Positions 8,603-15,763 of a stretch of 23,374 nt of DNA are shown here, piece by piece. A program made the translations under genes and the position numbers. Positions within the stretch are counted from its first letter, which is position 1; every line of letters starts with the position of its first letter. This DNA comes from JBHIFE01 sp046760985. Its GTDB lineage: Bacteria > Chloroflexota > Dehalococcoidia > Dehalococcoidales > RBG-16-60-22. The notes under the pieces are model-generated. The model searched no databases, was not told where the DNA came from, and saw nothing but the letters and a program-made list of their open reading frames with translations. The stretch is from contig JBHIFE010000012.1 of the NCBI GenBank assembly GCA_046760985.1, forward strand, positions 1 through 23,374. The letters run 5' to 3'.

Positions 8603-9186
8603 ATATGAAATTAATAGTCGGCTTGGGTAATCCGGGGCGAATTTATGCCCGTAACCGCCATAACATTGGCTTTATGTGCCTTGGCTATTTTGCCAAGCAG
8701 CAGGGTATTCGATTGGATAAAAAACAGGGTCAAGCCCGAATTGGTACAGGTGAGGTGGCTGGCAACAAGCTGATAGTAGCCAGACCTCAGACCCATATGA
8801 ATTTAAGCGGTGAGTCAGTAAGTCGATTGGTAAAAAAGTTTAATATCAGCCTCAATGACCTTCTTATTATTCATGATGACCTTGACCTCCCACTGGGCAA
8901 AATTCGGCTAAGTCAAGGCAGCGGTTCCGGCGGACACAAAGGGGTTGATTCCATCATCACTCACTTGGGAAGTCAGGACTTTCCCCGTATCAGGATAGGC
9001 ATCAGCCGACCGTCCATAATTGAAGGGTCTGTCGAAACCAGGGAGGCTGATATTGTAGCCTATGTGCTTAGCGATTTCACCCCTGACGAAAAGAAAACTA
9101 TTACTCAGGTCATGCCTAAAGTTGGCGAGGCTATCCTTTGCCTCCTCACCGAAGGTCTAACCGCAGCCATGAATAAATATAACTAG
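8599..9186 (+). CDS. pth: Peptidyl-tRNA hydrolase Pth
   Basis: Pth releases tRNA from peptidyl-tRNA that drops off ribosomes. The N-terminus VGLGNPGRIYARNRHNIGF holds the catalytic histidine H21 in RHNIGF. D93 lies in IHDDLDLPLG, and GSGSGGHKGVDSI is also conserved. The length of 195 aa is typical. Two starts are possible: TTG at 8599, overlapping the ligA stop in TTGA, or ATG at 8605, which gives the more usual MKLIVGLGNPG. The ATG start seems at least as likely biochemically. The coupled TTG is retained because this genome repeatedly uses that arrangement. Confidence 0.96.
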   Translation: MNMKLIVGLGNPGRIYARNRHNIGFMCLGYFAKQQGIRLDKKQGQARIGTGEVAGNKLIVARPQTHMNLSGESVSRLVKKFNISLNDLLIIHDDLDLPLGKIRLSQGSGSGGHKGVDSIITHLGSQDFPRIRIGISRPSIIEGSVETREADIVAYVLSDFTPDEKKTITQVMPKVGEAILCLLTEGLTAAMNKYN

Positions 9187-9198
9187 GTTTTATATGAA

Positions 9199-9537
9199 AT
9201 GCGCATCAATAAGTTATTTCTGATTAAATCAATCCATACCGTAATATTCATTTTTATGTCATCTTGCGTGATTTACATTTTTTATGCCGGCATTACCAAA
9301 ACCTATAATTGGATTTTGTTTTTGGCTATCGGTGCTATTTTTATTGAAGGTTTAGTGTTAATTTTTAATAACTGGCAATGCCCGCTGACTAATCTCGCCA
9401 AACAATTTGGCGCTGAAACTGGTCGGGTTACCGATATGTTTTTTCCAGCCTGGTTTGTGCCTCACGTTTTTCGAACCTACACTGCTTTGTATGCTATTGG
9501 GCTTATTTTACTGCTGGTAAACTATATGATAAAGTAG
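9199..9537 (+). CDS. Small membrane protein of unknown function
   Basis: This 112 aa protein is mostly hydrophobic, with likely membrane segments at about residues 10-30, 37-57 and 92-110. Between the second and third is a polar stretch beginning CPLTNLAKQFGAE and ending in an aromatic FPAWFVPHVFR. The CPLT element recalls small DUF2784-type membrane proteins, but I cannot assign the family with confidence. The ATG at 9199 lies 12 bases after the pth stop, without a strong ribosome site. The DNA is visibly richer in A and T than its neighbours, which may mean recent acquisition or only the hydrophobic codon bias (many TTT and ATT codons). Confidence 0.65.
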   Translation: MRINKLFLIKSIHTVIFIFMSSCVIYIFYAGITKTYNWILFLAIGAIFIEGLVLIFNNWQCPLTNLAKQFGAETGRVTDMFFPAWFVPHVFRTYTALYAIGLILLLVNYMIK

Positions 9538-9561
9538 CGGGTCTCTCCAAATAATCCCACT

Positions 9562-9590
9562 TTGCCGAGTTCAGGCTTAAGTGATATAAT
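9562..9590 (+). promoter_or_regulatory. Sigma70-type promoter for the 9610-14338 operon
   Basis: TTGCCG at 9562-9567 and a perfect TATAAT at 9585-9590 are separated by exactly 17 bases. Transcription would begin near 9597, before the ATG at 9610. This is one of the best promoter matches in the window. It sits in the only gap ahead of five closely packed genes that include eno and gap. Confidence 0.65.
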
Positions 9591-9609
9591 TTTCAAATAC
9601 ATTCCCGAG

Positions 9610-10092
9610 ATGAAGAATAAGAAGAAATTCATCGCCGTAATTGGTGGCAGCCAGTGTTCACCACAGGAAGCTGAACTGGCTGAAGAGGTAGGTCGTGAGT
9701 TAGCCAGACAGGGTGCCACTCTGGTCTGTGGTGGGATGGGTGGGGTCATGGAAGCTGCCTGTAAAGGGGTTAGCTCAGAGGGTGGACTCACTATTGGCAT
9801 CCTCCCCAGAAATAGTCGCCAGGCAGCCAATCCTTATGTGCATATCCCAATAGTTACCGATTTAGGTGAGGCGAGAAACGTGGTCGTGGTTAAATCAGCT
9901 CAGGCAGTTATCGCTATTGGTGGCAGTTATGGCACTTTATCTGAGATAGCTCATGCCTTACGAGCTGGTATCCCGGTTATTGGGCTAAATACCTGGACGC
10001 TGTCCAGAAATGGTAAGCCAGATAATTCAATAATCCTGGCACAGAATCCCACTGAAGCAGTAAGGAAAGCACTTAGCTTGACTACAAAGTAA
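9610..10092 (+). CDS. TIGR00725/LOG-like Rossmann-fold nucleotide-binding protein
   Basis: The protein starts MKNKKKFIAVIGGSQCSPQ and belongs to the SLOG/lysine-decarboxylase-like superfamily. GATLVCGGMGGVMEAACKG (about residues 38-56) matches the GGxxGxMxA motif, and AIGGSYGTLSEIAHAL (about 102-117) matches the GGxGTxxE motif that binds nucleotides. Relatives include cytokinin-activating LOG phosphoribohydrolases and molybdenum-cofactor carrier proteins. The substrate here is unknown. The frame is open up to a TTG at 9562, but that codon is the -35 element of a good promoter and has no ribosome site. Transcripts would begin near 9597, so ATG 9610 (160 aa) is chosen. It lies 7 bases upstream of eno and is probably co-transcribed with it. 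Confidence 0.82.
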   Translation: MKNKKKFIAVIGGSQCSPQEAELAEEVGRELARQGATLVCGGMGGVMEAACKGVSSEGGLTIGILPRNSRQAANPYVHIPIVTDLGEARNVVVVKSAQAVIAIGGSYGTLSEIAHALRAGIPVIGLNTWTLSRNGKPDNSIILAQNPTEAVRKALSLTTK

Positions 10093-10099
10093 TAATGGC

Positions 10100-11422
10100 T
10101 TGACTAAAGTGACGAGAAAAGAAATAGCAACCATTGAGAACATAAAAGCCAGGGAAATACTGGATTCCAGAGGTAATCCGACCATTGAGGTTGAGGTAAA
10201 ATTATCTAATGGCATAATAGGTTGGGCAGCGGTGCCCTCCGGAGCCAGTACCGGCAAGTATGAAGCAATAGAGCTTAGAGATAGAGATGAGTCCAGATTC
10301 AACGGTTTGGGCATCCTTCAGGCAGTGACTAATGTCAATGAACCTATCGCTGCCGCCATAGCTGGGATGCCAGCTACCGACCAGGCAGCCATTGATCACA
10401 AACTGATTGAGCTTGACGGCACAGCTAACAAGTCACGCCTGGGGGCTAACGCCATTCTGGGAACCTCGTTGGCAGTAGCTCATGCTGCGGCTAACCTCCT
10501 TGTCACACCCCTATATCACTACCTCGGCGGGGTAAGCAATTACACCTTACCGGTGCCAATGATGAATATTCTAAATGGCGGTAAGCATGCTGCCAATTCC
10601 ACCGACTTTCAGGAGTTTATGGTGGTGCCAGCTGGAGCCAGTAGCTTCAGCCACGCCCTCCGAATTGGCACCGAGGTCTACCATTCTCTAAAGAAGGTGC
10701 TTAAAGATAGGGGACTGGATACCAATGTCGGTGATGAGGGAGGCTTTGCCCCTCCCCTAATCTCAAATAAAGAGGCAATAGAGGCAGTCTTGTCCGCCAT
10801 TGAGAAAGCCAGCTATAAGCCGGGGAAGGACTGCTTCATTGCCCTAGACCCAGCGGCTAGCGAATTCTATAAAGATGGTCAATATATTCTATCTCGGGAA
10901 GGTGCTAGCCTCAGCTCCATTGAAATGGTTAATTATTATGTCAAGTGGGTATCAAGCTATCCCCTTATCAGCATTGAGGATGGAATGGCTGAGGATGACT
11001 GGGATGGCTGGCAACTCCTAACGGAAAAACTGGGCAGCAAAACCCAGCTTGTTGGTGATGACCTCTATGTCACCAATATAAACCGCCTCAGTCAAGGGAT
11101 TAACTTAAAAGCTTCCAATTCCATTCTTATCAAACCCAATCAAATTGGCACACTTACTGAGACAATCGCTGCCATTAAAATGGCACAACAGGCGGGCTGG
11201 ACAGCAGTAGTAAGTCACCGCTCCGGCGAGACCGAAGACACCACCATTGCCGACCTAGCCGTAGGTTTGAATACCGGGCTGATTAAAGCCGGCGCTCCCT
11301 GTCGCTCAGAGCGCACTGCCAAGTATAACCGTCTCCTCAGAATAGAAGACGAGCTAGGAGAAAGTGGTAGCTTTGCCGGAATGCGAGCATTCTATAATTT
11401 GAAGGGGAAATGGACGAGTTAA
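10100..11422 (+). CDS. eno: Enolase (phosphopyruvate hydratase)
   Basis: Enolase interconverts 2-phosphoglycerate and phosphoenolpyruvate in glycolysis and gluconeogenesis. Family blocks are AREILDSRGNPTIEVEV, PSGASTGKYEA, MMNILNGGKHAANSTDFQEF, VGDEGGFAPPL, ISIEDGMAEDDWDGW, the catalytic lysine K345 in IKPNQIGT, and VSHRSGETEDTTIADLAVG. At 440 aa it is slightly long. TTG at 10100 is the outermost start; GTG at 10109 would remove three residues, and the two cannot be separated on present evidence. The 3' end overlaps the next ORF by 13 bases. The gene lies between the LOG-like gene and a TcmP-like gene in one operon that also contains gap. Confidence 0.97.
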   Translation: MTKVTRKEIATIENIKAREILDSRGNPTIEVEVKLSNGIIGWAAVPSGASTGKYEAIELRDRDESRFNGLGILQAVTNVNEPIAAAIAGMPATDQAAIDHKLIELDGTANKSRLGANAILGTSLAVAHAAANLLVTPLYHYLGGVSNYTLPVPMMNILNGGKHAANSTDFQEFMVVPAGASSFSHALRIGTEVYHSLKKVLKDRGLDTNVGDEGGFAPPLISNKEAIEAVLSAIEKASYKPGKDCFIALDPAASEFYKDGQYILSREGASLSSIEMVNYYVKWVSSYPLISIEDGMAEDDWDGWQLLTEKLGSKTQLVGDDLYVTNINRLSQGINLKASNSILIKPNQIGTLTETIAAIKMAQQAGWTAVVSHRSGETEDTTIADLAVGLNTGLIKAGAPCRSERTAKYNRLLRIEDELGESGSFAGMRAFYNLKGKWTS

Positions 11423-12255
11423 ATATACCGGGAAAGATTCCAAAACCAATTAGAAAGTGGAATTGCCACAAGCTTGAGTGCTTTGCTGATTACATTGAAG
11501 CTTATGCCAAGACATTAAAAAACACTGAGTGTTGCTATATAGGGTTATATTCTGGATGTGGTAGCTGCACCTGCAAAGACACTGACTGCCGTATTGAGGA
11601 CTCTGAACTTCGGGTATTAAAGACAAGATTGGCTAAGTACATATTTGTGGTCAGAAATCCCCAGGATGCGGAAAACCTGAAGCGGCTGACCAAACCATAC
11701 AATACCGACAGTAATATAGAAATAATAACTGGCAACTGCATCAGAGAGAAGGTTATCCGCCAGGTATTTGACCTAATCCCCCGCTCTGCTTCCAGCTTCG
11801 CCTTCGTCGACCCTTCAGGCTACAAAGGAATGCGCTGGGCAACAATTAAAAAACTAACTGCTCACGGGAGTGATTGGAAAGGTCATAAAATAGAGCTATT
11901 AATAGTCTTCCCCTTAGAAATGGCTCTGCTACGTAACCTAACCCGTCCCGAATGTGAAGCCTCCATAACCAGGCTCTACGGAAGCCGCAAGTGGCTTGAG
12001 ATTAAACAGGCGAAACTAGATGGTAAAATAGAGCTAAGTGAGCTCAGGCATCGGCTGGTGAAGCTATTTAAGGCAGGACTGAAAGGTCTGGGGTATAAGT
12101 ATGTTGAAGATTTTGAGCCAGCTCGGTTCGCCAACCCACCCTTCTATCACCTAATCCTGGCTAGTGACAGTGGTACTAAGGCTAAAATCTTGAAAGATGC
12201 CTGGGGCAAGCCGAGATATTTGCCCTGTGAGTTACTTTACAAGAAAGAATCCTAG
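11410..12255 (+). CDS. tcmP: Three-Cys-motif partner (TcmP)-like protein with a cysteine cluster
   Basis: The overall plan fits the TcmP family. There is an early K-x2-K-L segment (residues 15-25), a glycine-rich YIGLYSGCGSC (43-53) at the place of the usual FaGxG motif, IEIITGNCIRE near 108, ASSFAFVDPSGYKGMRW near 131, and ELLIVFPLEMALLR near 159. The family resembles Rossmann-fold methyltransferases and its biochemical role is poorly defined. An unusual cysteine series C50-x2-C53-x-C55-x4-C60 follows directly after the glycine-rich loop, with C41 and C42 before it, which could hold a metal. The usual three-Cys-motif gene is not adjacent. The ATG at 11410 lies inside the end of eno after AAGGGG, so expression is coupled to a glycolytic gene. 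The family call is moderately sure; the function is unknown. Confidence 0.65.
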   Translation: MDELNIPGKIPKPIRKWNCHKLECFADYIEAYAKTLKNTECCYIGLYSGCGSCTCKDTDCRIEDSELRVLKTRLAKYIFVVRNPQDAENLKRLTKPYNTDSNIEIITGNCIREKVIRQVFDLIPRSASSFAFVDPSGYKGMRWATIKKLTAHGSDWKGHKIELLIVFPLEMALLRNLTRPECEASITRLYGSRKWLEIKQAKLDGKIELSELRHRLVKLFKAGLKGLGYKYVEDFEPARFANPPFYHLILASDSGTKAKILKDAWGKPRYLPCELLYKKES

Positions 12256-13320
12256 GTGAGTAAAGCTCTCATGAATAAGATTGGCATTACTACCACCGTT
12301 CCCGTAGAGATACTACTTGCCGCCAGCTATCAGCCGGTTGACCTGAATAATGTCTTCATTGCTGACCCCAGTCCAGAGCGACTGGTTAATATCGCTGAGA
12401 GAGCCGGCTTCCCCTTGAACTGCTGTAGCTGGATTAAGGGAATCTACGGAGTGTGTATGGACTACGGAATTAATACTGTCCTTTGCGTTACTAGCGGTGA
12501 TTGCTCTAACACCATTATGCTAATGGAAGTGCTCAAGCATAAAGGGCTTAAGGTCATACCCTTTGCCTATCCTGACCAGCCAGTCCCCCAGCAAATGAAG
12601 CCTGCCTTACAGACATTAGCCAAGACTTTAGGCACTACACTGGAAGCAGCTAACAAGGTTAGAAACGAACTTCAGCCAAGTCGTAACTTAGCTCTAGAAC
12701 TCGACCGGCTTACCTGGAGAGACGGTTTAGTTAGTGGCTGGGAAAATCACCTATGGCTGGTTTCCACTTCTGATTTTAATCAAGACCACCATAAATACTA
12801 TCATCAATTACAAAAGTTATTTGCCGATTGCCGCCAGCGTCAGCCTTATCCATCAGACTATCTCCGATTAGCCTACATCGGAGTGCCTTCAGTTTATGCC
12901 CAGGATCTTTACCACTACCTAGAGGCTAACAACGCCAGGGTGGTATTCAATGAAATTCAGCGTCAGTTTGCCATGCCCCAGCCTGGAGATTCCCTGGCTG
13001 AGCAATACTCTAACTATACTTACCCTTACTCTATATATGAACGTTTGAAAGATATCATCACCGAGCTTCGTCAGCGGCAGGTTGATGGAGTTATTCACTA
13101 TGTCCAGGCATTCTGCCACCGAGGTATTGGTGATATTATCTTCCGAGATACCATTAACCTGCCTATCTTAACTCTGGAGGGAAACGATGACTTTTTCCTG
13201 ACCAGCCATACCAAAACACGAATTGAAGCTTTTCTTGACATGCTGCAGCGCCGTCGGCGAAGTCTAAAATATAGTCAGCAAGCCCTGGGCAAAGGAATTA
13301 ATAAATTACTAAGGAGGTAG
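12256..13320 (+). CDS. 2-hydroxyacyl-CoA dehydratase-type subunit (HgdB-like)
   Basis: The 354 aa protein has the fold pattern of the iron-sulfur subunits of 2-hydroxyacyl-CoA dehydratases and benzoyl-CoA reductases. It shows an N-terminal KIGITTTVPVEILLAAS and FIADPSPERL. A cysteine cluster contains C56, C57, C67, C77 and C83 (in CCSWIKG and CVTSGDCSN). A late C287 sits in FCHRGIGD. In this family three cysteines bind a [4Fe-4S] cluster, and C56 or C57, C83 and C287 are the natural candidates. No partner subunit or ASKHA-type activator ATPase is in the window, so the reaction is open. GTG at 12256 directly follows the preceding stop. ATG at 12271 is an alternative and gives MNKIGITTTVP. It lies 4 bases upstream of gap, in the same operon. 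Confidence 0.82.
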   Translation: MSKALMNKIGITTTVPVEILLAASYQPVDLNNVFIADPSPERLVNIAERAGFPLNCCSWIKGIYGVCMDYGINTVLCVTSGDCSNTIMLMEVLKHKGLKVIPFAYPDQPVPQQMKPALQTLAKTLGTTLEAANKVRNELQPSRNLALELDRLTWRDGLVSGWENHLWLVSTSDFNQDHHKYYHQLQKLFADCRQRQPYPSDYLRLAYIGVPSVYAQDLYHYLEANNARVVFNEIQRQFAMPQPGDSLAEQYSNYTYPYSIYERLKDIITELRQRQVDGVIHYVQAFCHRGIGDIIFRDTINLPILTLEGNDDFFLTSHTKTRIEAFLDMLQRRRRSLKYSQQALGKGINKLLRR

Positions 13321-13324
13321 AACA

Positions 13325-14338
13325 ATGACAACTAAAATCGGAATCAATGGCTTTGGGCGCATCGGAAGGTTAACCTTCAGAACAATTAACCAATACCACA
13401 AAAGCAAGTTGGAAGTGGTGGCGGTTAATGATCTCACTGATACCAAGACTAATGCTCACCTGCTGAAATGGGACAGCACCTATGGTCGCTACCCTGGAAA
13501 AGTAGAAGCCAGTGAGGAGGCAATTATTGTTGATGGTAAAGAGGTAAAGGTGCTCTCAGAGCGTGATCCCGGTAGCATCCCCTGGCAGAAATACGGTGCC
13601 GACATAGTAATAGAATCAACCGGTCTATTCACCGATGCCACTAAGGCAGCAGCTCACCTACAGGGCGGAGCCAAAAAGGTGATAATTTCTGCCCCAGCCA
13701 AAAATGAAGACGTAACCGTTGTTCTCGGTGTTAACGAAGACCATTATGATCCAGCCAAGCACAAAGTTATCTCCAATGCTTCCTGTACCACTAATGGTGT
13801 TGCTCCGGTGGTCAAGGTGCTGCATCAAAGCTTTGGTGTAAGCAAAGGGCTAATGACTACTATTCACGCCTACACCAATGACCAGAGAATTCAGGATATG
13901 TTTCACAAAGACCTGCGCCGAGCCAGAGCCGCAGCCATGAATATCGTCCCAACCACCACCGGTGCCGCTAAAGCTGTAACCGTAGTTATCCCTGAACTCA
14001 AAGGCAGACTTCACGGGCTAGCCTTTCGGGTCCCGACAATTACTGTTTCTATTATTGACCTTGTCGCCGACTTAGATAGAGAGGTTAGCGTGGAAGAGGT
14101 CAATCAGGCTTTTCAAGCTGCGGCTGAGGGAGCCTTAACTGGAATTTTGGAATACTGCCAGGAACCACTGGTCAGCATGGATTTCAAAGGCAATCCTGCC
14201 AGTTCTATTTTCGATGCGCTGGGCACCATGGTCATTGGTGGTAATATGGTCAAAGTTCTTGCCTGGTATGATAACGAGTGGGGTTATAGCTGCCGCCTGG
14301 CTGACCTAGCTGCCTATGTTGCCGACAAGGGACTGTAG
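13325..14338 (+). CDS. gap: Type I glyceraldehyde-3-phosphate dehydrogenase
   Basis: This enzyme oxidises glyceraldehyde-3-phosphate to 1,3-bisphosphoglycerate with NAD(P)+ and also works in reverse in gluconeogenesis. The Rossmann motif is KIGINGFGRIGR at residues 4-15. The catalytic cysteine is C154 in SNASCTTNG. HAYTNDQRIQD and RRARAAAMNIVPTTTGAAK follow, and WYDNEWGYSCR lies near the end. The length of 337 aa is typical. The ATG has an excellent ribosome site, AAGGAGGT, about 7 bases upstream, the strongest in its operon. It is the last gene of the operon. Confidence 0.97.
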   Translation: MTTKIGINGFGRIGRLTFRTINQYHKSKLEVVAVNDLTDTKTNAHLLKWDSTYGRYPGKVEASEEAIIVDGKEVKVLSERDPGSIPWQKYGADIVIESTGLFTDATKAAAHLQGGAKKVIISAPAKNEDVTVVLGVNEDHYDPAKHKVISNASCTTNGVAPVVKVLHQSFGVSKGLMTTIHAYTNDQRIQDMFHKDLRRARAAAMNIVPTTTGAAKAVTVVIPELKGRLHGLAFRVPTITVSIIDLVADLDREVSVEEVNQAFQAAAEGALTGILEYCQEPLVSMDFKGNPASSIFDALGTMVIGGNMVKVLAWYDNEWGYSCRLADLAAYVADKGL

Positions 14339-14340
14339 TT

Positions 14341-14435
14341 GATAACACCCTCTTATTAATTAGGAAGAGTTTTAGGGAAAGGCTTTACCCCCTCCCCTTC
14401 ACTTGTCTCCTAATGAAGGAGGGAGACGGGTTATC
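14341..14435. other. Structured intergenic segment after gap, possible terminator
   Basis: Several complementary arms can be seen: GATAAC (14341-14346) with GTTATC (14430-14435), CTCTT/AAGAG, CCCTCCCCTTCA (14390-14401) with TGAAGGAGGG (14414-14423), and GTCTCC (14405-14410) with GGAGAC (14422-14427). The last two are mutually exclusive. There is no T-run after any hairpin, so a classic rho-independent terminator is doubtful. A short palindromic repeat element is the alternative. Confidence 0.4.
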
Positions 14436-14457
14436 AAATAGTTCCGGCATCAAAAAA

Positions 14458-14487
14458 TTGACATCACTGGATAAGGATGCCTAAAAT
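14458..14487 (+). promoter_or_regulatory. Promoter of the first tubulin-like gene
   Basis: A perfect -35 TTGACA (14458-14463) and -10 TAAAAT (14482-14487) have an 18-base spacer. The spacer end and -10 (ATAAG-n-ATGCCTAAAATA) are shared base for base with the promoter of the second tubulin-like gene. The predicted start is near 14494, leaving a leader of about 23 bases. Confidence 0.7.
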
Positions 14488-14498
14488 AATACGAGTAT

Positions 14499-14514
14499 CT
14501 CACATAAAGGTGAG
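14499..14514 (+). promoter_or_regulatory. Small hairpin enclosing the ribosome site of the first tubulin-like gene
   Basis: CTCAC (14499-14503) pairs with GTGAG (14510-14514) across a 6-base loop. The right arm belongs to the GGTGAG ribosome site just before the ATG at 14517. The second paralogue has GGTGAG but not the left arm. Five base pairs is short, so any effect on translation is speculative. Confidence 0.35.
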
Positions 14515-14516
14515 AA

Positions 14517-15692
14517 ATGAAATTAATAGTTGTAGGTTTTGGGCAGTGTGGCGGCAGAATTGCTGACGAGTTTGCCCGATTGAATAGAAAAGCACGAGGG
14601 CAGCGTGGAATTGATATCGTTAGTGGTGCCTTCGCCGTTAATACTGATATTGCTGACCTAAGTGGATTAACCAGCATAAAGCCTGATTACCAACACCGAA
14701 TCCTTATTGGAGGTCGAAAGACTGGTGGTCATGGCGTGGGCAAAATAAATGAACTAGGAGCCGAGATAGCCAGAGAAGATGGCGACAAGGTAATAGATAC
14801 TATAAGAACAGACAAACGATTCGCTGAGGCAGATGCCTTCTTACTTATCGCTGGTGCTGCTGGTGGCACCGGCTCGGGATCAATTGCAGTAATAACCCAG
14901 CATATAAAAGAGCGCTATGTAGATAAGCCAGTGTATAACCTTATTGTCCTCCCCTTTGAGCATGAAGAAACCACAGAGGAAAGAACAATATATAACGCCG
15001 CTACCTGCCTTAAATCTACTTACTTGGTGGCTGATGCTATATTCCTCGTTGATAATCAAAGATATGTTATGAAAGATTCGCCGATTATGAGTAACCTGAC
15101 TAAGATTAATGCCAACATAGCCGCGCCCTTTTACAATTTACTCTGCGCCGGTGAAGAGAAAAAACACAGATACATCGGAGCAAAAATACTTGATGCTGGT
15201 GATATAATACAGACTGTAGCCGGGTGGACAGCAATTGGCTATGGTAAATCACAGATTTCTTTTGCCAAATTTCTCTTTACCCGGGCACGCGATTTCAGAA
15301 ACAAAGCTACTGAAGCCCAGAAGGGAATTCAAGCCATGGACGAAGCTATAAGTGGCTTATCACTCAAGTGCAATCCCATAGATTCAAAGAGAGCTCTATA
15401 TCTCGTCTCGGCGCCACCAAAGGAAATGAATATGGACTTAATTAAGGAGCTAGGTACTTATCTGAAAAGTCTTGCCCCAGAGGCAATAATAAGGAGTGGT
15501 GATTATCCCCGAGAAAGGGGCTCACTGGATGTTACTGTAATCCTCTCCGAACTTAGCGATGTGGAAAAGGTCAGAGACTACTTTACTAGAACAATCAGCC
15601 TCATCTCTACTCTTAAAAAGAGATTTGAAGGAGTAGAAAGCAAATATAGAGGAATTGAAGTCACCCTAAAAGATATACCCTCCTTACTATAA
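14517..15692 (+). CDS. Tubulin/FtsZ-superfamily GTPase, paralogue 1
   Basis: The protein shows the nucleotide-binding face of the tubulin/FtsZ superfamily. The first loop is VGFGQCGGRIADEF (residues 6-19), T3 is IGGRKTGGHGVG (near 64-75), and the GTP signature is AGAAGGTGSGS at 112-122. The region matching the catalytic T7 loop reads ILDAGDIIQT. D226 and D229 are kept, but the usual N two residues before the first aspartate is replaced by I. The C-terminus ends KDIPSLL after a variable linker, resembling the FtsZ docking peptide. At 391 aa it has FtsZ-like length. It differs enough from ordinary FtsZ that I would place it with FtsZ-like or CetZ-like proteins. The ATG follows GGTGAG, and its own promoter separates it from gap. 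Polymerisation and role are unproven. Confidence 0.85.
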   Translation: MKLIVVGFGQCGGRIADEFARLNRKARGQRGIDIVSGAFAVNTDIADLSGLTSIKPDYQHRILIGGRKTGGHGVGKINELGAEIAREDGDKVIDTIRTDKRFAEADAFLLIAGAAGGTGSGSIAVITQHIKERYVDKPVYNLIVLPFEHEETTEERTIYNAATCLKSTYLVADAIFLVDNQRYVMKDSPIMSNLTKINANIAAPFYNLLCAGEEKKHRYIGAKILDAGDIIQTVAGWTAIGYGKSQISFAKFLFTRARDFRNKATEAQKGIQAMDEAISGLSLKCNPIDSKRALYLVSAPPKEMNMDLIKELGTYLKSLAPEAIIRSGDYPRERGSLDVTVILSELSDVEKVRDYFTRTISLISTLKKRFEGVESKYRGIEVTLKDIPSLL

Positions 15693-15763
15693 TTGGTCAG
15701 ACTAAGCTTATCACCAACAGTGCTTCAGCTGCTCTAGTTAGATAATCTGAGTGAAGACCATTC
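15693..15763. other. Convergent intergenic gap
   Basis: The first tubulin-like gene and the opposite-strand repeat protein gene end towards each other across 71 bases. I see no T-run terminator on either strand here, so read-through transcripts of either gene could overlap the other. Confidence 0.4.

Noticed and set aside
9199..9537. Horizontal transfer of the small membrane gene based on AT-richness
   Set aside because: Hydrophobic membrane codons (TTT, ATT, TTA) explain most of the bias, and no mobile element or repeat borders the gene.
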